This document shows, piece after piece, positions 34,353 to 42,685 of a stretch of DNA of 64,000 bases; the first letter of the stretch is position 1, and the number at the start of each line of letters is the position of its first letter. The translations under genes were made by a program, and so were the position numbers. Below the pieces are notes generated by a model. That model made no database searches and was not told where the DNA came from. It saw only the letters and a list, made by a program, of their open reading frames with translations. Source of the DNA: Deinococcus seoulensis. Lineage in GTDB: Bacteria > Deinococcota > Deinococci > Deinococcales > Deinococcaceae. The stretch lies in NCBI RefSeq assembly GCF_014648115.1, contig NZ_BMQM01000005.1:62001-126000 (forward strand). Reading direction: 5' to 3'.

Positions 34353-34631
34353 ATGCATCCGCTCAGACAGCATCATGAATTCGAGTACCGTTCCCGCAGC
34401 GGCGAGGACCTGCTGGGCCGCGTGGACATCTGGACCGACGTGGCCGCCACCCGCGCCGTGCTGGTCCTGCGTGACCTGCCGGTCGGCGAGGCCGCGTGCG
34501 CCCTGAACGCCCTGAACGACACGGTCCTGCCGTACCTGCTGCGCCCGGACACGCGGCTGCTGATCCTGGCGCTGCACCCACTCGAGGCGGGCGTGAAGGC
34601 CCGCGCGCTGGTGCTGCCGCAGAGCGCCTAA
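34353..34631 (+). CDS. Small uncharacterised protein
   Basis: A 92-residue acidic protein of unknown function. It has alternating strands and helices (FEYRSRSGEDLLGRVDIWTD, AVLVLRDLPVGEA) and no cysteine or signal peptide. A good ribosome site (AGAGGAGAAG, about 34333-34342) precedes ATG 34353, unlike the leaderless genes around it. Its TAA stop lies on the left arm of a hairpin element. Confidence 0.65.
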   Translation: MHPLRQHHEFEYRSRSGEDLLGRVDIWTDVAATRAVLVLRDLPVGEAACALNALNDTVLPYLLRPDTRLLILALHPLEAGVKARALVLPQSA

Positions 34632-34743
34632 GTACGTTGAAGCTACCATTGCGAGATTCCGGGAAAGCGCCGGAATCTCTCCATTCCCGCTTCAACGTAC
34701 TTCTTCTGCTACGCGCTCCGCGCGGTTTATCTAAAAGATAAAC
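34630..34743. repeat. Nested hairpins after the small gene
   Basis: Outer arms AAGTACGTTGAAGC (34630-34643) and GCTTCAACGTACTT (34689-34702) form a 14-bp stem. Inside is a second stem GAGATTCCGG (34653-34662) with CCGGAATCTC (34670-34679). A third stem GTTTATCT/AGATAAAC lies at 34725-34743. This is either a terminator region or a small inverted-repeat element. Confidence 0.7.
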
Positions 34744-34776
34744 GCAGTGTACTTAGCGCCTGAGCGCAGGACGGAC

Positions 34777-34820
34777 GGGCCGCCCCGCACCTGTTCAATT
34801 CAGGTGCGGGGCGGCCCTTG
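34777..34820 (+). terminator. Intrinsic terminator-like 17-bp hairpin
   Basis: GGGCCGCCCCGCACCTG (34777-34793) pairs perfectly with 34801-34817 around a 7-nt AT-rich loop, followed by TTGAT. It is a strong stem with a weak T-tract. Confidence 0.75.
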
Positions 34821-34835
34821 ATACCTGCTTACGTC

Positions 34836-34970
34836 ATACGGACTCCGTCCGTTTCGCTGACAGCCCGGAAGAACACCGGGCTGCCAACTCCACTCCCAGA
34901 GTCCGTTCTACTCCTACTCGCATCCGCTCGGATTGAACGGTTCTGGCGAACCATTCAATCGGAGTCCATC
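34836..34970. repeat. 135-bp repeat, family B copy 3 (full form)
   Basis: Begins ATACGGACTCCGTCCGTTTC and ends with CCATTCAATCGGAGTCC. It contains GCCCGGAAGAACACCGGGC (a hairpin), then GCCAACTCCA. It has the same length and order as 45269-45403. It ends directly at the stop codon of the minus-strand gene at 34971. Confidence 0.8.
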
Positions 34971-35438
34971 TCACTCCAGCACGAAGCGCACGCCTTCCTC
35001 GAAGGTCACGCGCGCCACGTCGGCGCGGGGCAGCACGGCGTTGCGTTTCCAGGGCATCCATTCGGTCTGCCCGGCGGCGCTGCGCAGGAAGCCGCGCACG
35101 CCGACTTCCACGTAGCGGGCGGGGCCGCCCAGCAGGGCGCTCAGGCCGGCGCGCAGGGCTTCGGGGTCGCGCAGGGGGCCGGTCAGGCGGGCCGAGGGCA
35201 CCTCGTCGGGCGCGTCACCGCCGGACTGGTCGGCGTGCAGCGCGGCCGGGTGGGGGCGGTACAGGTCCACGGTGAACCCGTCCAGGGTCAGCAGCGCCGC
35301 GCGGGCCTGCGCGGCCGGAAGCGGCTGCGTGAACGCCACATGGATGTCCAGTTCGAAGCCGCGCACGCCCTTGTCGGTGCGGGTGCTGGTGGGCGCAGTG
35401 CTGGTAGGCGGGGTGGTGGGATTGGCAGGGTCGGTCAT
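34971..35438 (-). CDS. Uncharacterised protein downstream of the DinB-like gene
   Basis: A 155-residue protein I cannot name. A Thr/Pro-rich N-terminus (1-30) leads to a compact domain with VRGFELDIHVAFTQPL, ARLTGPLRDPEALRAGL and RYVEVGVRGFLRS. No catalytic signature is evident. ATG 35438 overlaps the stop of the DinB-like gene by 4 nt (ATGA), so the two are coupled. Its stop abuts the 135-bp family B repeat. Confidence 0.65.
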   Translation of the reverse strand: MTDPANPTTPPTSTAPTSTRTDKGVRGFELDIHVAFTQPLPAAQARAALLTLDGFTVDLYRPHPAALHADQSGGDAPDEVPSARLTGPLRDPEALRAGLSALLGGPARYVEVGVRGFLRSAAGQTEWMPWKRNAVLPRADVARVTFEEGVRFVLE

Positions 35439-35962
35439 GCGCTGGCGCTGGCTTCCAGTTGCTTGCGGTGGTTGTTCAGGTGGATGGCGACCATGCGCAT
35501 CCAGTCCATGGCGTCCAGTTCCCCGAAGAACGGGTGCCACAGCGTGCGGCCCGGCGTGGGGCGCAGGTCCGTCACGGCGCGTTCCAGGGAGGCGCGGCTC
35601 TGCGCCCAGCGGGTGTCCAGGTCCTCCCAGGCGAGACCCGCCTCGCTGGGGCGGGTGTGGGGCGGGGCGACGCGGCGGCCGTCCGGGGTGGTCTCGCCGG
35701 GCGGGCGGGGCGAGGGGCGCAGTTCGCGGTCAGAGAGCAGCAGCGCCACGCCGCGCGAGATGGAGTCGTTGATCAGGATGACGTGCTCGGCGTCCTGCGC
35801 GGGGCTCCACTCGCGGCCCGGTTGCACGCGGGTCCAGTCGGCGTGGCGGGTGCGCAGCTGGGCCTCGAAGCGGTCGAGTTCCTTGGTGAGGCGGGCGCGC
35901 ACGTCGTCGGGCGTGGCGCCCATCACGGCCAGCACGGCCGGGTCCGTCAGGGGTTGTGTCAT
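35435..35962 (-). CDS. DinB-like four-helix protein
   Basis: A 175-residue protein of the DinB/YfiT type. It has SPAQDAEHVILINDSISRG (His in helix 2), and MDWMRMVAIHLNNHRKQLE near the end supplies the other two His residues for a metal site. DinB-like proteins are expanded in Deinococcus; some are damage-induced, and many act as thiol or metal-dependent transferases. ATG 35962 has a TACACT box 6 nt upstream. It forms a two-gene operon with the downstream gene. Confidence 0.82.
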   Translation of the reverse strand: MTQPLTDPAVLAVMGATPDDVRARLTKELDRFEAQLRTRHADWTRVQPGREWSPAQDAEHVILINDSISRGVALLLSDRELRPSPRPPGETTPDGRRVAPPHTRPSEAGLAWEDLDTRWAQSRASLERAVTDLRPTPGRTLWHPFFGELDAMDWMRMVAIHLNNHRKQLEASASA

Positions 35963-35968
35963 GCCGTC

Positions 35969-35974
35969 AGTGTA
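35969..35974 (-). promoter_or_regulatory. -10 box TACACT
   Basis: On the minus strand it ends 6 nt before ATG 35962 of the DinB-like gene. Confidence 0.6.
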
Positions 35975-36025
35975 GCGTCCGGTGCGCGCGGGCACCCTGC
36001 TTTCCCGGCCGTACGTGGGGGCTGC

Positions 36026-37993
36026 TCAGCGGCCCAGACCTTCCGTGAAGTCGGTCGTGGCGGCCCAGTCCGGGTGGTCAATCAGGGGGTTGCGGTTGCC
36101 CTGCGCGGCGTGAATGGCGGCGTTGCGGTGGCGTTCCCAGTCGCCGGGCGGGTGCGCGGCGTGCCATGCCAGCAGCGTCTGAATGTGCCGGGGCGCGTAC
36201 TGGCGGACCACGCCGGGGTAACGCAGCAGGAAGTACAGCGTGGCGCGGGCGGCGGCGCCCCGGCCGTGGGCGGGTTCGAACTCGCCGGGTTCGCGGCGGC
36301 CGCAGTCGCTACGGATCGCCTCGCCGTAGTCGGGGAAGTCGAAGTACGGCGTGTTCCCCCGGAAGGAGTTGCAGTCGGGTTCGCAGGCGAACAGGTGGTG
36401 CAGGTCGCCGCGCATGGGCTGCCGCTTCGCGAACCAGCTCTGCGGCACGACATGCTCGCAGTTGTACGGCAGGGCGTCCTCCAGCGCGTCGGCGTTCAGG
36501 CCCTCGGCGGCGGCGAGACGGTCACGGCGGGCCTGGGCGGCGCGGTCCGCCTCGATCAGTTCGGCGGGCGTGTGCTCGCGGGCCGAGTACAGGCTGCGCA
36601 GCTGCCCGTCGGGCCACACGTCCACCCAGGGGTACAGCTGCTCGGCGGGCGCGTACGCCAGCGTGCGGGCGTGCGTGCCGGTCACGAGTTCAGAGAGGGC
36701 CAGGAACCGCTGCTGCGGCGTGGCGTCGGCGTTCAGTTCGGCGTTCAGCGGGGCGTAGTAGGCGCGGGCGGCGTCCGCGTCGGCCGGGTCGAGGTACGGG
36801 CGGTCCCGGCCCGGCGCGGGCCGCCCCTCCGGCGCTTTCAGCCGTAGCGTGAGCGTGACGGGCAGGGTCACGCGGCCGTCCGGATCGGCGTTCAGGGCGT
36901 TCAGGTCCAGTTCACCCAGGTCCAGGGTGGCGCGGTCCTGGGCGGAGCGAGTCGTCGCCATCGTCCTCTCGGGAGCGGGGCGGGGCGGGCGGGGCGCGGC
37001 GAGCAGTTCCGCGATCAGGGGGTGCGAGGCGTCCGGGCGGGCGCGCAGGTCCTCCAGGATGCGGCTGATGCGGACGCCCTCGTTTGCGATCCAGTCGATG
37101 TCGCTGTCACTGTCGCCGGGCGCGGTGGGCCGCCCGTCGCGGCGCAGCACGCGGCCCTGCGCGTCGGTGCGGGGCACGCCGCTGTGGTGCAGCGCCACGA
37201 CCTCCCAGGCGTCGTTGAAGACGGGGCTGCCGCTGCTGCCGGGGGCGGTGTCGGTCTCGTAGTGCAGGAAGTCCGGCAGGCGGTCCACGAGGCGGTTCTC
37301 GCGCAGCGCCACCTGTTTCGGTTCGCCGCTGGGGTGCTGGATGATGCTCAGGGCCTCGCCCAGCACGTTGCGGTCGGCCCCGCCGAAGCAGGGAATCCAC
37401 CCGAACGGCGCCGTGTCGCCCCCCACGGCCACGACCGTGTAGTCCAGCGCCTCGCTGGTCAGGAACAGCGTATCCGGGTCCAGGGGCAGGGTCACGCGGT
37501 CGCGCAGGGTGCCGTCCGGGCGCAGTTCGTAGTCGAATTCGGCGGCGGCCGTGCGGGCGTCGTCGGGTCCGGTCAGGACGTGGTTGTTCGTGATGAGCAG
37601 GCGGGGGCTGCACAGCCAGCCGGTGCCGTACCCGGTGGTGCGGCCCCGCCGGTCGCGCAGAACCACGCGGGCCACGGCGCGGGCGGCGGCGCGCGCGAGG
37701 TCCAGGTACGCCACGCCCACCAGGTCGTTCGCGCCGAGCAGGCGTTCCACGTTCTGCCGGGTGTCCTGCGGCAGGCGCGCAGTGAGGTCCGCCAGCGGTT
37801 CGTGCCCCTCGACCAGCGCGCGGGCGTCCGGCATGGGCACGCCCAGCCGCGAGAGGCGGGCCTCGACCCGCGCGGCGGAATCGGTCTCGATCAGGCCGCG
37901 CACGTTCAGGCGCTCCAGTTGCTCGGTCCGCTGCGCCCGGCGGTTCAGGAACCGGGCCTGGGTGTCGTGCACCAACTCCGCTGGAATGTCCAT
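36026..37993 (-). CDS. Trypsin-like protease fused to endonuclease I-type nuclease
   Basis: A 655-residue fusion with no signal peptide. Residues 1-90 are a helical region. Residues about 92-315 form a trypsin-fold protease: His138 in ITNNHVL, Asp184 in ALDYTVV, and Ser254 in APGSSGSPVFN. A Pro-rich linker and beta segment (330-390) follow. Residues about 405-645 form an endonuclease I (NucM/EndA) domain: His514 in CEHVVPQSWF, DLHHLFA, NSFRGNTPYFDF, and the terminal QGNRNPLIDHP. Both catalytic sets look intact. Such fusions resemble self-activating effectors of conflict or stress systems. It stands alone. A TATGCT box ends 6 nt before ATG 37993, with a 17-bp palindrome just upstream. Confidence 0.92.
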   Translation of the reverse strand: MDIPAELVHDTQARFLNRRAQRTEQLERLNVRGLIETDSAARVEARLSRLGVPMPDARALVEGHEPLADLTARLPQDTRQNVERLLGANDLVGVAYLDLARAAARAVARVVLRDRRGRTTGYGTGWLCSPRLLITNNHVLTGPDDARTAAAEFDYELRPDGTLRDRVTLPLDPDTLFLTSEALDYTVVAVGGDTAPFGWIPCFGGADRNVLGEALSIIQHPSGEPKQVALRENRLVDRLPDFLHYETDTAPGSSGSPVFNDAWEVVALHHSGVPRTDAQGRVLRRDGRPTAPGDSDSDIDWIANEGVRISRILEDLRARPDASHPLIAELLAAPRPPRPAPERTMATTRSAQDRATLDLGELDLNALNADPDGRVTLPVTLTLRLKAPEGRPAPGRDRPYLDPADADAARAYYAPLNAELNADATPQQRFLALSELVTGTHARTLAYAPAEQLYPWVDVWPDGQLRSLYSAREHTPAELIEADRAAQARRDRLAAAEGLNADALEDALPYNCEHVVPQSWFAKRQPMRGDLHHLFACEPDCNSFRGNTPYFDFPDYGEAIRSDCGRREPGEFEPAHGRGAAARATLYFLLRYPGVVRQYAPRHIQTLLAWHAAHPPGDWERHRNAAIHAAQGNRNPLIDHPDWAATTDFTEGLGR

Positions 37994-37999
37994 GCGGTC

Positions 38000-38005
38000 A
38001 GCATA
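38000..38005 (-). promoter_or_regulatory. -10 box TATGCT of the protease-nuclease gene
   Basis: On the minus strand TATGCT ends 6 nt before ATG 37993. Confidence 0.52.
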
Positions 38006-38008
38006 TCA

Positions 38009-38025
38009 TTACGCCGTGAACGTAA
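38009..38025. promoter_or_regulatory. 17-bp palindrome, weak RDRM-like candidate operator
   Basis: TTACGCCGTGAACGTAA has perfect 5-bp arms around 7 bp. It matches the remembered radiation/desiccation response motif TTATGTCATTGACATAA at 11 of 17 positions, and five of the six differences are transitions. It lies directly upstream of the -10 box, where DdrO operators are found. A chance match is possible. Confidence 0.35.
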
Positions 38026-38032
38026 CGGGCAT

Positions 38033-38061
38033 GGGGAGTGGGTCGGCCACCCCCACTCCCC
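38033..38061. terminator. Hairpin downstream of serS
   Basis: GGGGAGTGGG (38033-38042) pairs with CCCACTCCCC (38052-38061). It follows the serS stop on the minus strand, with no T-tract. Confidence 0.5.
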
Positions 38062-38073
38062 AGTTCCTCCCGG

Positions 38074-39351
38074 TCAGCGGACGGGCTGGCCGATCACTTC
38101 CTTGCCACCCAGGTAGGGGCGCAGCGCGGCGGGAATGCGGATGGTCCCGTCGGCCTGCTGGTGGTTTTCCAGCAGCGGCACCAGGATGCGGGGCGCGGCG
38201 ACACCCGTGTTGTTCAGGGTGTGCGCGAACACCAGTTTGCCGCCCGCGTCGCGGTAGCGCAGGCCGGTGCGGCGGGCCTGCCAGTCGCCCAGGTACGAGC
38301 AGGAGTGCGTTTCGCGGTACACCTGCTCGCTGGGCACCCAGGTCTCGATGTCGTACATCAGGACCTTGCCCGCGCCCATGTCGCCCGTGCAGTTCTGCAC
38401 GACGCGGTACGGGAGTTCCAGCGCCGCCAGGAGTGCCTCGGCGTTGCCCAGGATCTTCGCGAACCATTCCAGGCCGACTTCCTCGCTGGCCTCGCACAGC
38501 ACGTACTGCTCGACCTTGCGGAACTCGTGCACGCGGATCAGTCCGCGCACGTCCCGCCCGGCCGATCCGGCCTCGCTGCGGAACGCGGCGCTGATCGCGG
38601 CGAACGTGACCGGCAGCTGGTCCAGGCTGAGTTGCTCTCCGGCGTACAGGCTGTTCACGGGGACCTCGGCGGTCCCGGCCAGCATCAGTTCGTCGCCCTC
38701 GATCTTGTACACCTGATCCTCGCCGCCGGGGAAGTGCCCGCTGCCCACGAACGCGTCCGGGCGGGCCAGGGCGGTGGTGGACAGCGGCGTGAAGCCCCGC
38801 CCGGCCAGGAAGTCCATGGCGAACATCAGGACCGCCATCTCCAGCATGACCGCCTCGCCCTTCAGCAGGTAGCTGCGGCTGCCGGACACGCGGGCCACGC
38901 GCTCCGGGTCGCTCCAGCCCTGCTTCTCCAGCAGGTCCACGTGGTCCAGCGGCGTGAAGTCGAACTCGGGCAGCGTGCCCTCGCGGCGCAGTTCGACGTT
39001 CTCGCTGTCGTCCTTCCCGACCGGCACGGAGGGGTGCGGGATGTTCGGCACGCGCAGCAGCATGACCTTCAGGCTGTCCTCGTGGGCGCGCAGGGCGGGT
39101 TCCAGGCCCCTGATCTCCTCGGCGAGGTCCTTGCCCTTCTGGATCAGGGCCGGGCGTTCCTCCGGGCTGGCTTTCGGCACGAGTTTCGCGTTGGCGTTGC
39201 GTTCGGCCTGCATGGCTTCCACGCGCTGCTTCAGGTCCACCAGTTCGCGGTCCACGCGCAGCAGGTCGTCGATGTCGATGTCCACGCCCTTGACCTGCGC
39301 GGCGTGCCTGACGGCCCCGGCGTTCTCACGGATGAATTTGAGGTCTAGCAT
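38074..39351 (-). CDS. serS: Seryl-tRNA synthetase
   Basis: Class II aminoacyl-tRNA synthetase charging tRNA-Ser, and tRNA-Sec where present. It has 425 residues, the family length. The N-terminal coiled-coil arm (LVDLKQRVEAMQAERNANAK and on) is followed by motif 2 (FRSEAGSAGRDVRGLIRVHEF) and motif 3 (TGLRYRD). ATG 39351 is used, one codon after a GTG. It lies 70 nt downstream of gatC on the same strand, and the two may be co-transcribed. Confidence 0.97.
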   Translation of the reverse strand: MLDLKFIRENAGAVRHAAQVKGVDIDIDDLLRVDRELVDLKQRVEAMQAERNANAKLVPKASPEERPALIQKGKDLAEEIRGLEPALRAHEDSLKVMLLRVPNIPHPSVPVGKDDSENVELRREGTLPEFDFTPLDHVDLLEKQGWSDPERVARVSGSRSYLLKGEAVMLEMAVLMFAMDFLAGRGFTPLSTTALARPDAFVGSGHFPGGEDQVYKIEGDELMLAGTAEVPVNSLYAGEQLSLDQLPVTFAAISAAFRSEAGSAGRDVRGLIRVHEFRKVEQYVLCEASEEVGLEWFAKILGNAEALLAALELPYRVVQNCTGDMGAGKVLMYDIETWVPSEQVYRETHSCSYLGDWQARRTGLRYRDAGGKLVFAHTLNNTGVAAPRILVPLLENHQQADGTIRIPAALRPYLGGKEVIGQPVR

Positions 39352-39421
39352 CACAGCCTCCAGAGACGGTCAGCAACCGTCAAGTCAAGCGAGGGGCCGC
39401 CCCTGAGCGCCCTGCCAGTCA

Positions 39422-39715
39422 TCAGTCGGCCTCCACGGTGCGGGGCACGCGGATGTGACCGTCGGGCATGCTCTCGGGGGCCAGGGCGGTCACGGCGGCC
39501 TGCGGGAAGACCGCGCCGGGCACGTCGTCGCGCAGGACGTTCACGAGGTCGACCGGGCGCTGCATTTCCTGCACGCCGTTGGTGTCGGCCTCGCCGAGCA
39601 GGTCGAAGTACCCCAGCACGCGGGTCAGGTCGCCCTGCATGGCGGTGCGTTCCTCCGGGGTCAGGTGCAGCCGGGCAAGCTGCGCGAGGTGGTCTATCTG
39701 GGCCGCGTCGATCAT
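39422..39715 (-). CDS. gatC: Asp-tRNA(Asn)/Glu-tRNA(Gln) amidotransferase subunit C
   Basis: A 97-residue small subunit that stabilises GatAB in the transamidation route to Gln-tRNA or Asn-tRNA. Family features are [16 protein letters not shown] near the start, [15 protein letters not shown], and the C-terminal [20 protein letters not shown] 39715 has TATACT 7 nt upstream. gatA and gatB are not in the window. Confidence 0.95.
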   Translation of the reverse strand: MIDAAQIDHLAQLARLHLTPEERTAMQGDLTRVLGYFDLLGEADTNGVQEMQRPVDLVNVLRDDVPGAVFPQAAVTALAPESMPDGHIRVPRTVEAD

Positions 39716-39722
39716 GCCCCGA

Positions 39723-39728
39723 AGTATA
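39723..39728 (-). promoter_or_regulatory. -10 box TATACT
   Basis: On the minus strand it ends 7 nt before ATG 39715 of gatC, a close match to the consensus. Confidence 0.62.
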
Positions 39729-39770
39729 GAGGCGCGGAACCCGGACCCGGCGGCCCGCGTACCGGGTGCC

Positions 39771-41252
39771 ATGCGACCTTCCTGGCGTGCCCCGGTGTTC
39801 CTGAGCGTCTCTCTGCTGGCGTCCGCGCAGGCGCAGGCCACCCCGGACATCCGGTCGGCCGTGACGCGGCTGTTCAGCGGGCCGGTGCAGGCGGAGTGGC
39901 TGGCCCCGGACTTCCAGGCGGCCCTGAGTGCCGAGCAGCTTCAGGTGGCGCTGGACGGCCTGCGCGCGCAGCTGGGCGCCTTCCAGCGCACCGAGATGCA
40001 GGGCGGAATGGCCGTGGCCGTGTTCGAGAAGGGACAACTGGGCGTGCAGGCCGCGCTGGACAACCAGGGGCGTTTCACGGGCCTGCGCTTCGTGCCGCTG
40101 GTGGCCAGCGCCGACGCGACCGGGGCAGGCTCGCCGCGTGAGCTGCTACAACGCATCTTCGGGGGGCCGCTGGACCCGGCGCTGTTCGCCCCGGCGTTCC
40201 TGGAGGCACTGCCCGCAGAGCAGCTTCAGGCGTTCCTGGACGGCCTGCGCGCCCAGTACGGCCCGCTTCAGGACGTGCAACTCAGTGCGACCGGCGCCAC
40301 CCTGATCTTCGAGAACGGCCCGCTGACCGTCCGGCAGTTCACGCTGGACGCTCAGGGCCGCGTGACCGCGCTGGTCGTTGCGCCCGTCACGCCAGAAGTG
40401 ACCTTCGGCTCGCCCGACGAGGCGCGTGCCGCCTTTGCCGCGCTGCCCGGACAGGTCAGCCTGCTCGTGCAGGAGGTGGGCGGATCGGGGGCCGCCCCGC
40501 TCGTCGCCCTGAACGCCGCGCGGCCCCTGGCGGTCGGGTCCACCTTCAAACTGGCGATCCTGGCCGAGTTGCAGGCGCAGGTCAACGCCGGGCAGCGCGC
40601 CTGGACCGACGAACTGACCCTGACGGACGCCGACCGCAGCCTCCCCAGCGGCACGTTGCAGGACGCGCCGACCGGCAGCCGCTACACGCTGCGGGACCTC
40701 GCGGCGCGCATGATCTCGCAGAGCGACAACACGGCCACGGACCTGCTGCTGAACGCCGTGGGCCGCGCGGGCGTGGAGGCCCGGTTCGGTCAGCGGCCCA
40801 TGCCGGGCACCCGTGAAGCCTTCGCCCTGAAGAACCCCGCGAACGCCGCGCTGCTCGCCGAGTACCGCGCCGCCGTCCTGAACGCCCCGGCGCGGCGGGC
40901 GGTGCTGGAACGCGCGCGCGTGGCCCCGCTGCCCGCTCCGGAAGCCTTCGCGGGCGGCCCCCTGGCGCGGGACGTGGAATGGTTCGCCAGCACGGGACGC
41001 CTGTGCCGCCTGATGGGCGAGGTCGCCGCCCTGAAGGAAACGCAGCTGAATCCCGGCGTGGCCGACCCCGCCGAGTTCCGCAGCGTCAGCTTCAAGGGCG
41101 GCAGCGAGCCCGGCGTGCTGAACCTGACCACCCAGGTCACCACCCCGGCGGGCCGCACGTACTGCGTGAGCGCCACCTGGAACGACACCCGCACCCTGAA
41201 CGACCCGCAGTTGCTGGCGCTGTACGGCGGCGTGCTGCGCCTGCTGCGCTGA
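39771..41252 (+). CDS. Exported class A beta-lactamase-fold serine hydrolase with duplicated N-terminal domain
   Basis: A 493-residue exported protein. The signal peptide (to about residue 23, SAQAQA) is followed by two homologous units of about 95 residues, each with [19 protein letters not shown] and EQLQ-F/V-LDGLRAQ motifs and a beta-rich end. The serine hydrolase domain has STFK (Ser257, Lys260), SDN (318-320) and KGG (442-444) in place of KTG. It may be a penicillin-interacting or peptidoglycan-related hydrolase rather than a resistance enzyme. ATG 39771 is chosen by the signal peptide. It is divergent from gatC. Confidence 0.9.
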   Translation: MRPSWRAPVFLSVSLLASAQAQATPDIRSAVTRLFSGPVQAEWLAPDFQAALSAEQLQVALDGLRAQLGAFQRTEMQGGMAVAVFEKGQLGVQAALDNQGRFTGLRFVPLVASADATGAGSPRELLQRIFGGPLDPALFAPAFLEALPAEQLQAFLDGLRAQYGPLQDVQLSATGATLIFENGPLTVRQFTLDAQGRVTALVVAPVTPEVTFGSPDEARAAFAALPGQVSLLVQEVGGSGAAPLVALNAARPLAVGSTFKLAILAELQAQVNAGQRAWTDELTLTDADRSLPSGTLQDAPTGSRYTLRDLAARMISQSDNTATDLLLNAVGRAGVEARFGQRPMPGTREAFALKNPANAALLAEYRAAVLNAPARRAVLERARVAPLPAPEAFAGGPLARDVEWFASTGRLCRLMGEVAALKETQLNPGVADPAEFRSVSFKGGSEPGVLNLTTQVTTPAGRTYCVSATWNDTRTLNDPQLLALYGGVLRLLR

Positions 41253-41359
41253 CACTGCCCCCACCCCACACCGCACCTGTCCTGAAGGTTGCGCCTTCCC
41301 TGAAGGTTCGCTCAGGGTTCCTCACCCGGCGTCAGGCGGGGCCGCGCACAGTGAAGGGC

Positions 41360-41953
41360 ATGACGCCCCGCATCCGCACGGCCCTGCTGTCCACCGCCCT
41401 GCTGTCCACCGGCCTGTTGGGCACGCTGTCCGCCCAGGCGCAGACGAGCATCTTCAACATTCCGGCCCTGCCGCCCCGCAGCGCCGCGACCCCCACCACG
41501 CCCGCACCTGTCACCCCGGCACCCATGACCCCTGCACCCACCGCTCCGGCCCGACCGGCCCTGAACCCCATGCTGGCCGCCCCGCACGCCGCGAACCTCA
41601 GCGGTCCCGGCAGTCTGCGCGCCGGGCAGGACACCACCTGGACCTTCAACCTGACCAACCTGGGCGAGACCGCCATCGACCTGCAACACGGCGCGTGCGA
41701 CGTGCGTTTCGAGGTCCTGAACGCCGCCGGGCAGGTCGTGCGCGCCAACCCCACGAACACCGTCTGCACCATGCAGCTCGTCATGACGAACGTCGCGCCG
41801 GGCGAGACCATGGACGTGCAGAGCGTCCGCTGGAACGGCCGGGGCAGCGACGGCAAGGCCCTGCCCGCCGGGGAGTACACCATCCGCGCGTACTTCAACG
41901 GGGCGGGCGTGAGCATCCTCGCCGAGGACTACCCGGTCACGCTGGAAAACTGA
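41360..41953 (+). CDS. Secreted BsuPI-like domain protein
   Basis: A 197-residue exported protein. The signal peptide ends near SAQAQ, and a low-complexity Pro/Thr/Ala segment (about 35-75) follows. The C-terminal domain (about 80-197) has TWTFNLTNLGETAIDLQHG, DVRFEVLNAAGQVV and LPAGEYTIRAYFN, matching the BsuPI intracellular proteinase-inhibitor fold. Two cysteines (in GACDVRF and TVCTMQL) may pair. The role is unknown. ATG 41360 follows a CACAGT box. The gene is downstream of the beta-lactamase-fold gene by 107 nt. Confidence 0.82.
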   Translation: MTPRIRTALLSTALLSTGLLGTLSAQAQTSIFNIPALPPRSAATPTTPAPVTPAPMTPAPTAPARPALNPMLAAPHAANLSGPGSLRAGQDTTWTFNLTNLGETAIDLQHGACDVRFEVLNAAGQVVRANPTNTVCTMQLVMTNVAPGETMDVQSVRWNGRGSDGKALPAGEYTIRAYFNGAGVSILAEDYPVTLEN

Positions 41954-42009
41954 CCATCAACCGGGCAGCGGGCCGCCCCACACGCGGCCCGCTGTTTCAT
42001 GCCGGTCTG

Positions 42010-42597
42010 TCAGGGCGCCTGACCAGCTGCCCGGTCGGTTCGCAGTTGCGCGAGTTTCACGCTGTCCCAGCGCTGCCCGGCCCACGCGCGGGCCTGCGGG
42101 ATGCGGGCGCACTCGCGGAAGCCCAAGCGGGCCGCCGCGCGGATCATGCGCTCGTTTCCGCCCCAGGTGGTCAGGGTCAGGACGTGCGCGTCCGTCTCGG
42201 CGAAGGTCGCTGCCACCCACAGGTCCAGTGCCCGCGTACCCAGCCCGCCGCCCCAGTGCTGCGGGTCGAAGATCAGCACGCCCAGGTCCCACCAGCCGCC
42301 GCCCGCCGGGGCTTCCTCGGCGCGGCTGACCTGCCCGATGCACGCGCCGTCCAGCGCGACGATCCGCCCGTGCGGGTCAGGCGCGCGGCCACCCTCGCGG
42401 GCCGTGAAGTCCGTCAGGGACAGCGTGGACGGCCCGCTGGCCGCATGGAAGTACGGGGCGTCCCAGCGTTGCCATTCCGGGTCGCTCTCCGCGTGCAGCC
42501 AGCGCCAGAGGGTGGGCAGGTCGTCGTCGCGGCGGCTGCGCAAGGTCAGGGCGGGCAGGGTCAGAGTCGGCAGGGTCAGGCTGGGCTGTGTTGGCAT
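42010..42597 (-). CDS. GNAT family N-acetyltransferase
   Basis: A 195-residue acetyl-CoA-dependent transferase of the RimJ/RimL-like group. The first strand is LTLRSRRDDDLPTLWRWL, the middle has GRIVALDGACIGQVS, the acetyl-CoA loop region is FDPQHWGGGLGTRAL, and NERMIRAAARLGFRE closes the fold. The substrate (protein or small molecule) is not apparent. ATG 42597 starts a short Thr/Leu-rich repeat (TLPTLTLPALTL) before the domain. Convergent with the BsuPI-like gene, divergent from telA. Confidence 0.88.
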   Translation of the reverse strand: MPTQPSLTLPTLTLPALTLRSRRDDDLPTLWRWLHAESDPEWQRWDAPYFHAASGPSTLSLTDFTAREGGRAPDPHGRIVALDGACIGQVSRAEEAPAGGGWWDLGVLIFDPQHWGGGLGTRALDLWVAATFAETDAHVLTLTTWGGNERMIRAAARLGFRECARIPQARAWAGQRWDSVKLAQLRTDRAAGQAP

Positions 42598-42685
42598 TGG
42601 CGCGCAGCGTACCCTGGCCGGGGGCCTGTGGGCATACGCCTTCTGCCGGATGCAACTCCTCACGTTCCGGGTGCGTAATGGGGAT

